This document shows positions 11,298 through 19,825 of a DNA stretch of 42,618 nucleotides, one piece after another. This stretch comes from an uncultured Methylophilus sp. (GTDB lineage Bacteria > Pseudomonadota > Gammaproteobacteria > Burkholderiales > Methylophilaceae): the NCBI GenBank assembly GCA_936943315.1, contig CAKZJM010000228.1, forward strand, positions 1 to 42,618, written 5' to 3'. The notes under the pieces are model-generated. The model had not been told where the DNA came from. It did not search any database and worked only from the letters and a program-made list of their open reading frames with translations. Numbering within the stretch: position 1 is the stretch's first letter; every line of letters starts with the position of its first letter. Both the position numbers and the translations under genes were made by a program.

Positions 11298-12773
11298 CTA
11301 CCCACGCTTCTTCGCAAACAGATAGGCGCCCAGCAGTCCGGTCAGGCTCACCGCCAGCGCGGCCAGGATAGCCAGCACGTCACGCACATCCTTGCTGACT
11401 GACTGCACACTCCACTTGTGCAGATAAGCAAACACAAAACCTTCCAGGCCATCGGTATCATTGATGCTAGCAGCCAGCGTGCCTGTAGCAGGTTCTACAT
11501 ATAGCCTTGTATGGTCAGCCTGGCTAGTTTGCACTTTCAGCACAGGCAAGCGTTTAAAAACAAACCCATACTCATTGGCAAATGCCGTCACCCAGCCTAC
11601 AGAAACAATCCCAGGCAATGTTTTTCCAGCGATCACATTGACCCACTCGCCAGCATAGGTTTCAGGGGTCAATGCAGTCACGAGCTGGTGGCGCGTCATC
11701 CATAACATGGGTGCCGGGGGCGCGGCTGACGGGTCACCATGATGATGCATGGCAGCCACTTGTGCCGAAGGCACTCCATCCATCCCAGTAGTCACAGGAA
11801 TGATTTGCCAGAACAGCGCTTCCCCACGGCCATAAATATCCAGCTTGAGTATTTTTCCTGTAGCCAATTGCGACCAGGCTTGCAGACTCAAAGCAGAGCC
11901 ATCAGCCACGAATGCTGTGGCCTGTAAAGGCCTGCGCTGCTGGATGTCTGACATCCACAAATGAAACAACCCGGAACTCGCCAATAACAGAATGACCAGT
12001 GAAACCCATCCCCCAAACTCGCGATGCCACCATTGCACGCCCCAGCGCTTCAAGCGATAAGGTGCCGTTTTGCGTTGCTTGATGTAAAGGGTGATCCCGG
12101 TGACTGCCGATGCAAGAATCAAAATCAACACCGTGGTCGCCACGGCCAGTTGCAGTCTGGAACAAGCTTGCAGGAACGACCAGTTATGACCCCATTGAAA
12201 TACCTTGGTCAAAAATGCCCGCCTGTCATCGACCAAGGTCGCTAAGCGCGATTGCTCGGTATCAATATAAGCACGCAAGCCATCCTCGCTGGCATAAGCC
12301 ACCCGCCAAACGGGTAGCAAGCGGTTGACCGGATGGTAATCCGGTGCAAAGTCGGTCACAGCCTCGACTGCGCGCACCGACGATGCATCACGCCCGGTGT
12401 AATAATTGGCTAGGCTGATCGCCGCGGCCCGCTCGGCGTCTGTACGCTCTTGACCATTCACCACTGAAAAATACCTGACCGCATCGGACAACGCGACCCG
12501 GTAGTATGCTTCACCATCCAGATGCACCAGACTGATATGCCGAAACTGCGTGATCGCCTGTTGCTGCAGCAATGCTGGCAGAGACACTGCCTGGCTTAAA
12601 TCGACTGGCGCCAATGGCGGCATAAACTGTTTAGGTGCTGGTTGTAAACGACTCATGATGGGATGCGACGCTCCAGACAAGCCCCACAACACCATACCGA
12701 CACAGGCAATCACGCCTATCCATTGATGCCAAAATAACCAGCGATTTTTAAGCGAGGATGACTTAATGACCAT
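11298..12773 (-). CDS. PepSY-associated transmembrane protein (putative inner-membrane metal reductase)
   Basis: 491 residues from the ATG at 12773, which has GGAG six bases upstream; a longer frame starts at 12794 but overlaps the preceding gene more. The architecture is that of PepSY_TM proteins: an N-terminal membrane helix beginning NRWLFWHQWIGVIACVGMVLW, periplasmic PepSY-like parts with HLDGEAYYRVALSD, a helix at about 210-235, one at about 265-285 (GWVSLVILLLASSGLFHLWM) and a final helix near 465-485. Membrane His residues (LFWHQW, WHREFGGW) are typical heme ligands of the family, whose members are found with TonB receptors and thought to reduce ferric or cupric complexes. It is the last gene of the metal-uptake cluster and overlaps the preceding small gene by 11 bases. 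Confidence 0.75.
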   Translation of the reverse strand: MVIKSSSLKNRWLFWHQWIGVIACVGMVLWGLSGASHPIMSRLQPAPKQFMPPLAPVDLSQAVSLPALLQQQAITQFRHISLVHLDGEAYYRVALSDAVRYFSVVNGQERTDAERAAAISLANYYTGRDASSVRAVEAVTDFAPDYHPVNRLLPVWRVAYASEDGLRAYIDTEQSRLATLVDDRRAFLTKVFQWGHNWSFLQACSRLQLAVATTVLILILASAVTGITLYIKQRKTAPYRLKRWGVQWWHREFGGWVSLVILLLASSGLFHLWMSDIQQRRPLQATAFVADGSALSLQAWSQLATGKILKLDIYGRGEALFWQIIPVTTGMDGVPSAQVAAMHHHGDPSAAPPAPMLWMTRHQLVTALTPETYAGEWVNVIAGKTLPGIVSVGWVTAFANEYGFVFKRLPVLKVQTSQADHTRLYVEPATGTLAASINDTDGLEGFVFAYLHKWSVQSVSKDVRDVLAILAALAVSLTGLLGAYLFAKKRG

Positions 12774-13239
12774 GAGCGTCTCCATGCATATCATGGGCTA
12801 TCGACGACACCGGCTGACCCTTGCTAAATTTCACTACTCCTTTAAAACTGTCTATCCGCTGACGCTGATCCTCGGCCAGACCCTGTTCTTGCTTTTGCAG
12901 CCGTGCCACCAGTGTCTGCGCATCGGCTGCAGCCATCCCGGCCGCCTCCAAATGGCTGGATACGGTCAACTCCGCGCCACCACAAAGCAAAGTATGCCAA
13001 TGCTGATGGGCTGGATGATATTTTAATAATGCGCGCCCGCCTTTATCGCCTTGAATCCAGTCAGCAATCGCCATGCCCTGGTGTATGACAATCACTGGCA
13101 GCGTTAATGGCTGATTTGGTTTATCCCAGGTTTCATGCATTTCGGTTGCCACCGATTGTTCGTCTGCTGCTGAGTGAGCATGCGCTGTAGCAATGTTTAG
13201 CAGCATTAAAAACAGGCTAAATTTCAACATCCATTTCAT
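12763..13239 (-). CDS. small periplasmic protein resembling copper-uptake-associated proteins
   Basis: 158 residues with a clear signal peptide (1-21, ending ATAHA). The mature part starts HSAADEQ and ends in a His-rich tail AHDMHGDAHGH. The core has AIADWIQGDKGGRALLKYH and LLCGGAELT, then a helical segment with AADAQTLVARL and IDSFKGVV. From memory this matches a family annotated as copper uptake system-associated protein, found with TonB-dependent receptors and DUF2946 proteins; I cannot confirm it by a search. GGAG stands seven bases before the ATG. It lies 44 bases after the receptor gene and overlaps the PepSY gene, so all three form one transcript. A periplasmic metal-binding or chaperone role is inferred. 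Confidence 0.65.
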   Translation of the reverse strand: MKWMLKFSLFLMLLNIATAHAHSAADEQSVATEMHETWDKPNQPLTLPVIVIHQGMAIADWIQGDKGGRALLKYHPAHQHWHTLLCGGAELTVSSHLEAAGMAAADAQTLVARLQKQEQGLAEDQRQRIDSFKGVVKFSKGQPVSSIAHDMHGDAHGH

Positions 13240-13283
13240 TCAAATACTCCATCGTCCGGGGTGCCATGCACCCCGGTCTATCG

Positions 13284-15344
13284 CTAATAGGTCCAGGTCA
13301 CACCCAGGTAAGCTGTGCGGCCATCGCCTGGCAGGAACAAGGCACCATCTGCACCATTCTGGTTTCTGGCAACGCCAGTCGTAGCGGCATATTTCTGGTT
13401 AGCCAGATTGCGGCCCTCAACGAACCATGACCAATGCGGGTTGATTTTCTGTCCGGCTTTAACACCCCACAGAAAATAACTGTCTGCATACAAGGTTTCT
13501 GCAAAGTCCACGTTGTAGCGCTGTGGCGACCATTCTATGGTCGGGCCGATATAGAAATTTTCGAGTACATCACTGCCACGGTAAACCAACTCGGCACGGA
13601 GTAATGAGCGCTGGATACCCGGCAAGCGATTGCTGCCAAAAGTCGGGTCGTTATCCAGTTTGAAGTCATTAATCAACAGGCTGGAGCGCCATTGCAAGCT
13701 ATAAGGCAAACGCGCAGTGAGTCCAAACTCCAGGCCGCGGTGTATGGTTTTACCTGCGTTAATGGTTTGTGAAGCCACCGGGGAGCCTGCCGCTGCCACG
13801 GCAAGTAACTCATCCTGCAAGCGGGCATGATAGAGGGCAATATCCCAGTCGACAAACTCGGTATTGCCTCGCGAACCAACTTCAAACGTGGTGCCTTTTT
13901 GTGCCTTGAGGCTGCTCACCACCAGGCTGTTTAACTCGCCAAAACTCGGTGGCTCAAAGCTACGTGAGGCATTAGCAAACAGTTGAACCTGAGGTTGCAA
14001 CTGATACAGCACACCCAGTTTGGGGCTGGTCTGGCTATAGGTCTTATCTACGCTCTGATTACCGCTGGCAGTAATCAGTTGGTCTTGGGAATCACGTTTG
14101 GATTTAGCATATTGCATCCCGGCAATTAGCGTCCACTGTTCGTCCAGGCTCAGGCGATCCTCTAGATAAGTTTCGAAGTTGGTGGCTTTCTGGTCAAAGT
14201 CGTTGAGTAATGCGCCACGTCTGGCATTCACGTTTTGATAGTTTTTGGCGTCAGTGCGGCCACTGGTTGGGGAGAGGCCCGCGACAAACTCGTTCTTGAG
14301 GCCGAACAACTCGCCAACATGGCTCCAGCGAGCGGTTAAGCCAATGTCATAAGACGCCTGGTCAATCACACCAGTGGTATCGCCAAAGTTACCAATGGGG
14401 TGAAACAGCGTCTTGCGTGCATAAAACGCGCCTAATTCGAGTTTGCTCTGGTCAAACAGAATGGTGGTTTTATTGGCCAGCCTGGCGACATTGATATTGC
14501 GCTCGTTGATTCCCTGGCCTGGGATCACGGTTGCCTGTTTGGGATCATCTTTTAACTGGGCCTTGGTCAAACTGCTTGAAAGCTGCGAGTCATTATTGAC
14601 ATAGCCGAAGTAAAAACGCGTTTCGACCTGGTCATTAATCTTGACACCGACATTTCCGGTCAGGCGGTCTGCCCCTTGCTGAGCGTTGTCCCTAAAACTA
14701 TCTGTGTGGTATTTGCTGGCAGCCACAAAATAATCCACGTTTTCTTTTACGCCGCCAGTGCTGACGCCAAGACGATAATAACCATAGCTGCCGCCTTCGG
14801 TTTTCACTTCCAGCGCCGGGGCTGTGTAACCTGTACGGGAAATAAAGTTAATACTGCCGCCCAAATTACTTGAGCCATATTGCAAGGCATTTGCGCCACG
14901 ATACACTTCAATATAATCGGTGGCCATCGGGTCGATTGCAGGGAAATCAAAACCGCCATCGGCCAGGTTTGTTGGAATGCCATCTTGCATCAGCTTTAAC
15001 CCACGACCATGAAAGGTACGCTGCAAACCAGACCCGCGAATCGACAAGCGGGTTTCTTCGGCACCAAAACGTGATTGTGCCAAAACGCCGGTCGCCATGC
15101 CCAGTGTATCCTGCATATTGCTGGTACGGCCTTCGCGCACGGTCTCCATATTGACCACTGTGGTGCCGCCTGCGGTTTTAGACAGGTTTTCTTTTGCCGT
15201 TTCAATATCCGGCTGTGTCAGTGACGCTTTGTTTTTCTTTGCCACTACTTTGACTTCATCAAGATGTACTGTGCCCTCATGCTCGGCGTGCGCCATGTAA
15301 GGCATCGCCGCCAGAATCGCCAGGCAGATTTTTGTTTTATTCAT
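13284..15344 (-). CDS. TonB-dependent outer-membrane receptor (metal or metallophore uptake)
   Basis: 686 residues: signal peptide (1-20, ending MAHA), an energy-coupling region with DEVKVVAKKN, a plug domain (about 45-170) with SIRGSGLQRTFHGRGL, LMQDGIPTNLADGGFDF and EVYRGANALQYGSSNLGG, then the 22-strand barrel ending in aromatic YLGVTWTY. The plug motifs are of the FecA-like kind. Substrate cannot be read directly. Neighbours (DUF2946 protein, possible copper-associated protein, PepSY protein) point to copper or a metal chelate; iron is the main alternative. No Fur box is visible before it, unlike the operon at 37973-38729. A good ribosome-binding site (AAGGG) precedes the ATG by eight bases. 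A 5' inverted repeat separates it from the regulator gene. Confidence 0.85.
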   Translation of the reverse strand: MNKTKICLAILAAMPYMAHAEHEGTVHLDEVKVVAKKNKASLTQPDIETAKENLSKTAGGTTVVNMETVREGRTSNMQDTLGMATGVLAQSRFGAEETRLSIRGSGLQRTFHGRGLKLMQDGIPTNLADGGFDFPAIDPMATDYIEVYRGANALQYGSSNLGGSINFISRTGYTAPALEVKTEGGSYGYYRLGVSTGGVKENVDYFVAASKYHTDSFRDNAQQGADRLTGNVGVKINDQVETRFYFGYVNNDSQLSSSLTKAQLKDDPKQATVIPGQGINERNINVARLANKTTILFDQSKLELGAFYARKTLFHPIGNFGDTTGVIDQASYDIGLTARWSHVGELFGLKNEFVAGLSPTSGRTDAKNYQNVNARRGALLNDFDQKATNFETYLEDRLSLDEQWTLIAGMQYAKSKRDSQDQLITASGNQSVDKTYSQTSPKLGVLYQLQPQVQLFANASRSFEPPSFGELNSLVVSSLKAQKGTTFEVGSRGNTEFVDWDIALYHARLQDELLAVAAAGSPVASQTINAGKTIHRGLEFGLTARLPYSLQWRSSLLINDFKLDNDPTFGSNRLPGIQRSLLRAELVYRGSDVLENFYIGPTIEWSPQRYNVDFAETLYADSYFLWGVKAGQKINPHWSWFVEGRNLANQKYAATTGVARNQNGADGALFLPGDGRTAYLGVTWTY

Positions 15345-15373
15345 GTTGTATTCCCTTATTTTTGTACGTCATA

Positions 15374-15403
15374 TGCACTGCCTGACATCAAGCAAGCAGT
15401 GCA
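15374..15403 (-). repeat. inverted repeat before the TonB-dependent receptor gene
   Basis: TGCACTGC (15374-15381) and GCAGTGCA (15396-15403) are perfect complements separated by 14 bases, in the 72-base gap between the XRE gene and the receptor gene. It could be an operator for the XRE protein or an attenuating hairpin; no T-run follows. Confidence 0.4.
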
Positions 15404-15416
15404 ACCACCTTAAACA

Positions 15417-15665
15417 TCACGCCGCAATCACATGCCTGGCAGTCTGTTCTGGTTGCCAGCGGATCAAGGCACTGATGTCGCAATCAAAGTAATTGCAGAG
15501 TTTGCTGAGGTGCTCGGTGCAGGCGTTGTAGGCAGGATTTTTAACCATGCGGTGCAAGGTCATGCGGCTGATGCCGGTGGATTCGGCGACTTCTTTGAGG
15601 GTGATGTGGCGTTTCCACTCCACCTGTTTGGCAAATATCATTGCCTGTAGATTGATAATAATCAT
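15417..15665 (-). CDS. XRE/Cro-type helix-turn-helix regulator
   Basis: 82 residues. The protein is one helix-turn-helix domain: residues 18-40 read RHITLKEVAESTGISRMTLH, the classic HTH with Gly in the turn, then CTEHLSKLCNYFDCDISALI, typical of short Cro-like regulators. The start at 15665 keeps MIIINLQAMIFA, a common N-terminus in this subgroup, and GGAG lies seven bases upstream. It sits between a DUF2946 gene and the receptor gene on the same strand, so the natural inference is that it controls this cluster. Two inverted repeats flank it (15709-15727 and 15374-15403). Confidence 0.8.
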   Translation of the reverse strand: MIIINLQAMIFAKQVEWKRHITLKEVAESTGISRMTLHRMVKNPAYNACTEHLSKLCNYFDCDISALIRWQPEQTARHVIAA

Positions 15666-15708
15666 GTGATGACTCCATTCATGCCTGTGTCGCAGGCAGA
15701 CTCATAAG

Positions 15709-15727
15709 CCGTCAAACCAACTGACGG
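15709..15727 (-). repeat. inverted repeat between the DUF2946 gene and the XRE gene
   Basis: CCGTCA (15709-15714) and TGACGG (15722-15727) with a 7-base spacer sit 3 bases after the DUF2946 stop codon. A second small repeat GCCTG/CAGGC lies at 15683-15697. They could be an operator for the XRE protein or weak terminating hairpins. Confidence 0.35.
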
Positions 15728-15729
15728 AG

Positions 15730-16164
15730 TTAGACTGAGTGTGGAGTCAGCGGGGGCGCGCGTGAGAGATGCGCAGTAGGATAAACACTTGAAACAACAG
15801 GTGGCTGATATTCGCTTAACGCGATCTGCGCCTGTGCTTTTTGAAACAGAATATATGAAGGGTTATGCGCTGGAATAGTGGCCTGGTCCAATGCCATCTG
15901 ACAGAACGGGCAATGGCTAAGGTGGTGGCTTAATGAGGCCGGTTTTTGCGAAGGCTGATAATCAATCAGGGTGGAGCGCCACTTGCCCTGGGTGGTCATG
16001 ACCTGAATGACCAGCTTGCTGCCTTGCGAAGAGCACACCTCTTGCACAAAGGTTTTACCACTTTGCATCGGGAAAGCTACAGTCAGTGTTGGCATAAGCG
16101 TAGCGAGCATGATTGCCATCAAGGCCATGCGTGCCATCCAACGTTGAAATTTGACCGTTCCCAT
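15730..16164 (-). CDS. DUF2946-type protein with CPFC motif
   Basis: 144 residues. An N-terminal hydrophobic segment (ARMALMAIMLATLMPTLTVA, about 11-30) is a signal peptide or membrane anchor. The middle has EVCSSQGSKLVIQ, and about residue 85 the motif HHLSHCPFCQMAL, whose CxxC is characteristic of DUF2946 proteins. The C-terminus is Pro-rich. The function of the family is unknown; in Pseudomonas a member lies beside the copper receptor gene oprC, and the same kind of neighbourhood is seen here. The CxxC plus nearby His could bind copper, which is an inference. It is the first gene of the cluster and is divergent from the DUF808 gene. Confidence 0.65.
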   Translation of the reverse strand: MGTVKFQRWMARMALMAIMLATLMPTLTVAFPMQSGKTFVQEVCSSQGSKLVIQVMTTQGKWRSTLIDYQPSQKPASLSHHLSHCPFCQMALDQATIPAHNPSYILFQKAQAQIALSEYQPPVVSSVYPTAHLSRAPPLTPHSV

Positions 16165-16226
16165 TCCGGCATTTTAACGACAATCCTTTAGAATAGACAA
16201 GAATTTCCATTGATACAGGACAAACC

Positions 16227-17114
16227 ATGGCCGGATCCAGCCTGCTGGCATTACTTGATGACATCACTACCATGCTCGACGACGTGTCGGTCATGAGCCA
16301 ACTGGCCGCCAAAAAAACAGCGGGGGTGCTGGGTGATGACCTGGCGCTCAATGCGCAACAGGTGACCGGCATTGCCGCAAAACGGGAGCTACCTGTGGTG
16401 TGGGCGGTGGCCAGGGGGTCGTTTATCAATAAGCTGATGCTGGTTCCGGCTGCCTTATTGATCAGCGCTTTTTTGCCTTGGTTGATTACACCGCTACTGA
16501 TGCTGGGCGGTGCGTTTTTATGTTTTGAAGGCTTTGAAAAAATCTGGCACAAACTGCATGCGGATCACGCGCATGATCAGGCGGTACATACGGCCATGCA
16601 AGACCCGCAAACAGACCTGGTGGCGCTGGAGCAAGAAAAAATCAAGGGTGCAGTCCGCACTGACTTTATCCTTTCAGCCGAAATTATCGTGATTGCCTTG
16701 GGCGTAGTCGCCGAAGCCGCGCTCACGCAACGTATTCTGGTGCTGTCTTTGATTGCGGTGTTGATGACCATAGGCGTCTATGGCCTGGTGGCACTGATAG
16801 TTAAAATGGATGACATCGGTTTATGGCTCATGCAGCGCCAGGGCAATCATCTGTTATCCCAATCCACACGCAAGTTGGGGTGGGGGTTGGTGCAAATTGT
16901 GCCTTACCTCATGCGCTTGCTGAGCATCTTGGGCACGGCGGCCATGTTCCTGGTCGGGGGCGGCATCATCGTCCACGGCATCCATCCCTTACACACCGTG
17001 GTTGAACAGTTTGCCTCATGGGCATGGCTGATCAACGCAGCCGTGGGCGTGCTTGCTGGCGCAGTCTGTTTTGGATTAATATACATCGTGAAATTAATTA
17101 TCGAAAAGAACTAG
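16227..17114 (+). CDS. DUF808 (YedI family) inner-membrane protein
   Basis: 295 residues. The N-terminus SSLLALLDDITTMLDDVSVMSQLAAKKTAGVLGDD is diagnostic for the YedI/DUF808 family, followed by LNAQQVTG and RELPVVWAVARGS. About four to six membrane segments follow: residues 70-100, 150-170, 175-195, 230-255 and 265-290. The family is widespread in Gram-negative bacteria and has no established function. RBS ACAGGA precedes the ATG. It is divergent from the metal-uptake cluster and lies 46 bases before a membrane EAL protein; the stop codon lies inside a hairpin that leads up to that gene. Confidence 0.85.
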   Translation: MAGSSLLALLDDITTMLDDVSVMSQLAAKKTAGVLGDDLALNAQQVTGIAAKRELPVVWAVARGSFINKLMLVPAALLISAFLPWLITPLLMLGGAFLCFEGFEKIWHKLHADHAHDQAVHTAMQDPQTDLVALEQEKIKGAVRTDFILSAEIIVIALGVVAEAALTQRILVLSLIAVLMTIGVYGLVALIVKMDDIGLWLMQRQGNHLLSQSTRKLGWGLVQIVPYLMRLLSILGTAAMFLVGGGIIVHGIHPLHTVVEQFASWAWLINAAVGVLAGAVCFGLIYIVKLIIEKN

Positions 17115-17152
17115 TTTTTTTCTAACCCCTTGTTAGAATTGACAAAAACTAG
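17111..17152 (+). repeat. two-tier hairpin between the DUF808 gene and the EAL gene
   Basis: Outer arms CTAGTTTTT (17111-17119) and AAAAACTAG (17144-17152) enclose inner arms TCTAAC (17121-17126) and GTTAGA (17132-17137). The DUF808 stop TAG is in the left outer arm, and the right outer arm abuts the AGGGGG ribosome-binding site of the next gene. It may attenuate transcription or affect translation of the EAL gene. Confidence 0.55.
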
Positions 17153-17160
17153 GGGGTTGC

Positions 17161-19485
17161 ATGACACTTTCTCGGAAAGTCATTGTTGTTGCATTATCCA
17201 TTTCCAGCCTTTGTCTGCTGGCAACGATCAATGCAACCGCCCAAACCAGCCTCTGGTTAGATAACATCCACTGGTTCACCAGCATCACCGCCTGCCTTAT
17301 GCTTGCCATATTAGGCTACCTCAAAGCCAATACCGCACATCGCCCCTGTAAACGCTGGTTTGTCATAGGTACTTCGGCCTATTTCACAGGCGGCTTGTTA
17401 TGGATTTTTGAGGTCCTCACCGATCAAACCACCTTCCCGGCCCAATCCGATATTTTCTACCCCCTGCTTGGCCCCTGCCTGATCATCGGCTTCGTCATGG
17501 CCTTACGTAACCAGCTGTCTCGCGCTAAAACCTGGGCCTTTACCATTGATGCACTGTCTTTCAGCGTGGCAGTGATTGGCTACATCTTGATTGCCTACCT
17601 GCCAAAATCTGCCGAAGTGAACCTGCTGCAACTGGGTGTACTCACGGCCTATCCCGCTGGCATGCTGAGCGCGGCCATGGTGTCACTGTTATTGATCCCC
17701 TACCTAAGACCGGCCTGGATGCTGCCCTGGCTGTTGCTTAGCGCAGGGCTCACCATGCAGGGCGCCTGCTGGATGCAGTGGAACCTCAATGCCCTCAATC
17801 ATGCCGCCCAAGATAGCCTGTGGGTCAATTACGGATTCTCTGTGGCAGACTTGCTGATTGGCAGTGGTTTATATGGCTGGCAGGTACGCATTGCCAAACG
17901 TCCCGTGTACCTTCAGCAATGCCGCCGTCTGCGCAGTTGGACGCCAGTCATCGCCGTGGCATTTAGTATCAGCACCCTGCTGCTGATCTGGTGGCAGAGT
18001 GGCGCCCATCCTTATGCTTACCACATTGCCATTGGCTCTGTGGCCATGATCCTGATCTTCTCTGCCATCCGGCAAAGTATTTTGCTGCGTGAAAGCGAAA
18101 AACTGCTGCGTGCAGAAAAACGCCTGGCTGAAAAAGAGCTCGAATACCTCAAACTTTCCCGTAACGATCCGCTCACACAGTTGCCCAACCGCCTCACCAT
18201 GCTTAACCTGCTGGAGCATGCCATCATCAGCGCAGCCACCGACAGCGGCATGGTCGCCTTGCTGATGATTGATTTGAAACATTTTCAAAGCATCAATGAC
18301 AGCTTTGGTCACCGCACCGGTGATCTTTTTCTACTCGAGATCGCCCAGCGCCTGCAATACGTTGCCCACGAGTGCGGGGAACTCGGACGTGTGCATGGCG
18401 ATAAATTTGCCTTGATTATCACCAGGCGAAAAACAGATGCCGAACTGGTGCACCTCGCCCATAACCTCTGCAAAATCGTGCACAAACCGGTGCTGATAGA
18501 TCACCATGAGTTGATTCTCGATGCTTGTATAGGCATCAGCATGTATCCCCGCGACGCGGCCAATGCAGACCAGCTTGCCCGCAACGCCAATACGGCACTG
18601 GCCCATGCCAAGCGCTCCAGCCAGCACTTGTTTCTGTTTTATTGCAAAGAGCAAACCAAACTCGCGCAAAACCGTTTCCGGCTCGACGTGCAACTACGCA
18701 AAGCCATTAAAAAACAGGAATTCTTTTTGCACTTTCAACCGATTTTCAAGCTGGGTAAACAGCCACAGCCCAGGGTTGCGCATATAGAAGCCTTGATCCG
18801 CTGGCGTACCAACAAAGGGGATATTATTTCGCCCGCAGAATTTATCCCTTATGCAGAGCAATCCGGCCTGATTGTGCCTATGGGTGAATGGGTGATTAAC
18901 GAAGCGTTCCGTCATCTCTCTGCGTTGATGTATAAAAGCGGCCAGACCGTCGGGCTCTCGATTAACATTTCGCCACGCCAATTCCGTGACCACGGCCTGC
19001 CGTTGCGGATTTCGCAGTGCTTGAAACAATATGCGATTCCGCCCGCTTATATCACGCTCGAAATCACCGAAAGCGCTGTGTTTGAACACGAAGAACAGGC
19101 ACTGGAAATTCTCAAGCAGCTGAAAGCGCTGGGCGTGCGCATTTCACTGGATGACTTTGGCGTCGGCAACTCATCGCTGTTTAAACTCAAGCAGTTGCCC
19201 ATTGATGAACTCAAGATAGACCGCGCCTTTTTGGTAGATGTGCCAGAGAGCAGTGCGGACAGCGAGATTGTCAGCACCATCGTTAAAACAGCCGGGATTC
19301 TTGGGGTGTCGGTAGTGGTTGAAGGGGTAGAAACCGAAGCCCAGCTCAACTTCTTGCGCCAGATTGATTGTGACTACATACAAGGATTCTTGTTAGGCAA
19401 ACCGATGGCAATTGGCGAGATAGACACTTTATTGTCAGCGTCACAACCGCCTGTCTCCTCCCTCACCAGAGAAGTGATATCGTAA
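17161..19485 (+). CDS. membrane EAL-domain phosphodiesterase with degenerate GGDEF domain
   Basis: 774 residues. The first 300 residues hold about eight to nine hydrophobic segments, forming a membrane sensor of unknown ligand. A GGDEF-like domain (about 335-500) follows, but the signature reads HGDKF (412-416) instead of GGDEF, so it is probably catalytically dead and may only bind GTP or act as a regulatory partner. The EAL domain (about 520-765) looks active: IEALIRW (Glu 543), SINISPRQF, LEITESA, DDFGVGNSSL, KIDRAF and VEGVETEAQ. The net activity is therefore expected to be cyclic-di-GMP breakdown. AGGGGG lies four bases before the ATG. It ends tail-to-tail over the DUF1905 gene by 23 bases. 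Confidence 0.9.
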   Translation: MTLSRKVIVVALSISSLCLLATINATAQTSLWLDNIHWFTSITACLMLAILGYLKANTAHRPCKRWFVIGTSAYFTGGLLWIFEVLTDQTTFPAQSDIFYPLLGPCLIIGFVMALRNQLSRAKTWAFTIDALSFSVAVIGYILIAYLPKSAEVNLLQLGVLTAYPAGMLSAAMVSLLLIPYLRPAWMLPWLLLSAGLTMQGACWMQWNLNALNHAAQDSLWVNYGFSVADLLIGSGLYGWQVRIAKRPVYLQQCRRLRSWTPVIAVAFSISTLLLIWWQSGAHPYAYHIAIGSVAMILIFSAIRQSILLRESEKLLRAEKRLAEKELEYLKLSRNDPLTQLPNRLTMLNLLEHAIISAATDSGMVALLMIDLKHFQSINDSFGHRTGDLFLLEIAQRLQYVAHECGELGRVHGDKFALIITRRKTDAELVHLAHNLCKIVHKPVLIDHHELILDACIGISMYPRDAANADQLARNANTALAHAKRSSQHLFLFYCKEQTKLAQNRFRLDVQLRKAIKKQEFFLHFQPIFKLGKQPQPRVAHIEALIRWRTNKGDIISPAEFIPYAEQSGLIVPMGEWVINEAFRHLSALMYKSGQTVGLSINISPRQFRDHGLPLRISQCLKQYAIPPAYITLEITESAVFEHEEQALEILKQLKALGVRISLDDFGVGNSSLFKLKQLPIDELKIDRAFLVDVPESSADSEIVSTIVKTAGILGVSVVVEGVETEAQLNFLRQIDCDYIQGFLLGKPMAIGEIDTLLSASQPPVSSLTREVIS

Positions 19486-19780
19486 CCGCCACCTCGCTGC
19501 CAGCGGCAATGCCCAAGGCCTTACGCACATCTGCTTTTAAAAACAACGCGTAACGCCCATCATCAAACGCCGGAAAAATCGATGTGTGCCATTGCTGATC
19601 GCGAACCGTCACCTCAACCTTCACGGCACCCCAACCGCGGCGCTTGGTTTGATGATATTGGCTCAGGGTATGGATTTCATCAGACATGGCCTGCGGCAAA
19701 CTCACATAATGCCAGGTGCTTTTGCTTCCCACCCATAGCTTGACCACATCATCAAAACGGTAACTCAGGCCGTCCATCAC
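19463..19780 (-). CDS. DUF1905 family protein
   Basis: 105 residues. The pattern WHYVSLPQAMSDEI, RRGWGAVKVEVTV, WHTSIFP, YALFLKADVRKALGI and EVAVTISL is that of DUF1905, a small double-psi beta-barrel-like domain of unknown function found alone or fused to YdeI-type domains. Its 3' end overlaps the end of the convergent EAL gene by 23 bases, so antisense pairing of the two message tails is possible. It lies 46 bases after lspA on the same strand and could be read from the ileS-lspA transcript. Confidence 0.8.
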   Translation of the reverse strand: MMDGLSYRFDDVVKLWVGSKSTWHYVSLPQAMSDEIHTLSQYHQTKRRGWGAVKVEVTVRDQQWHTSIFPAFDDGRYALFLKADVRKALGIAAGSEVAVTISLLW

Positions 19781-19825
19781 ACCTCACATGAGATAAGCGC
19801 TGACATCAAAAAAATTGCGATGCAC

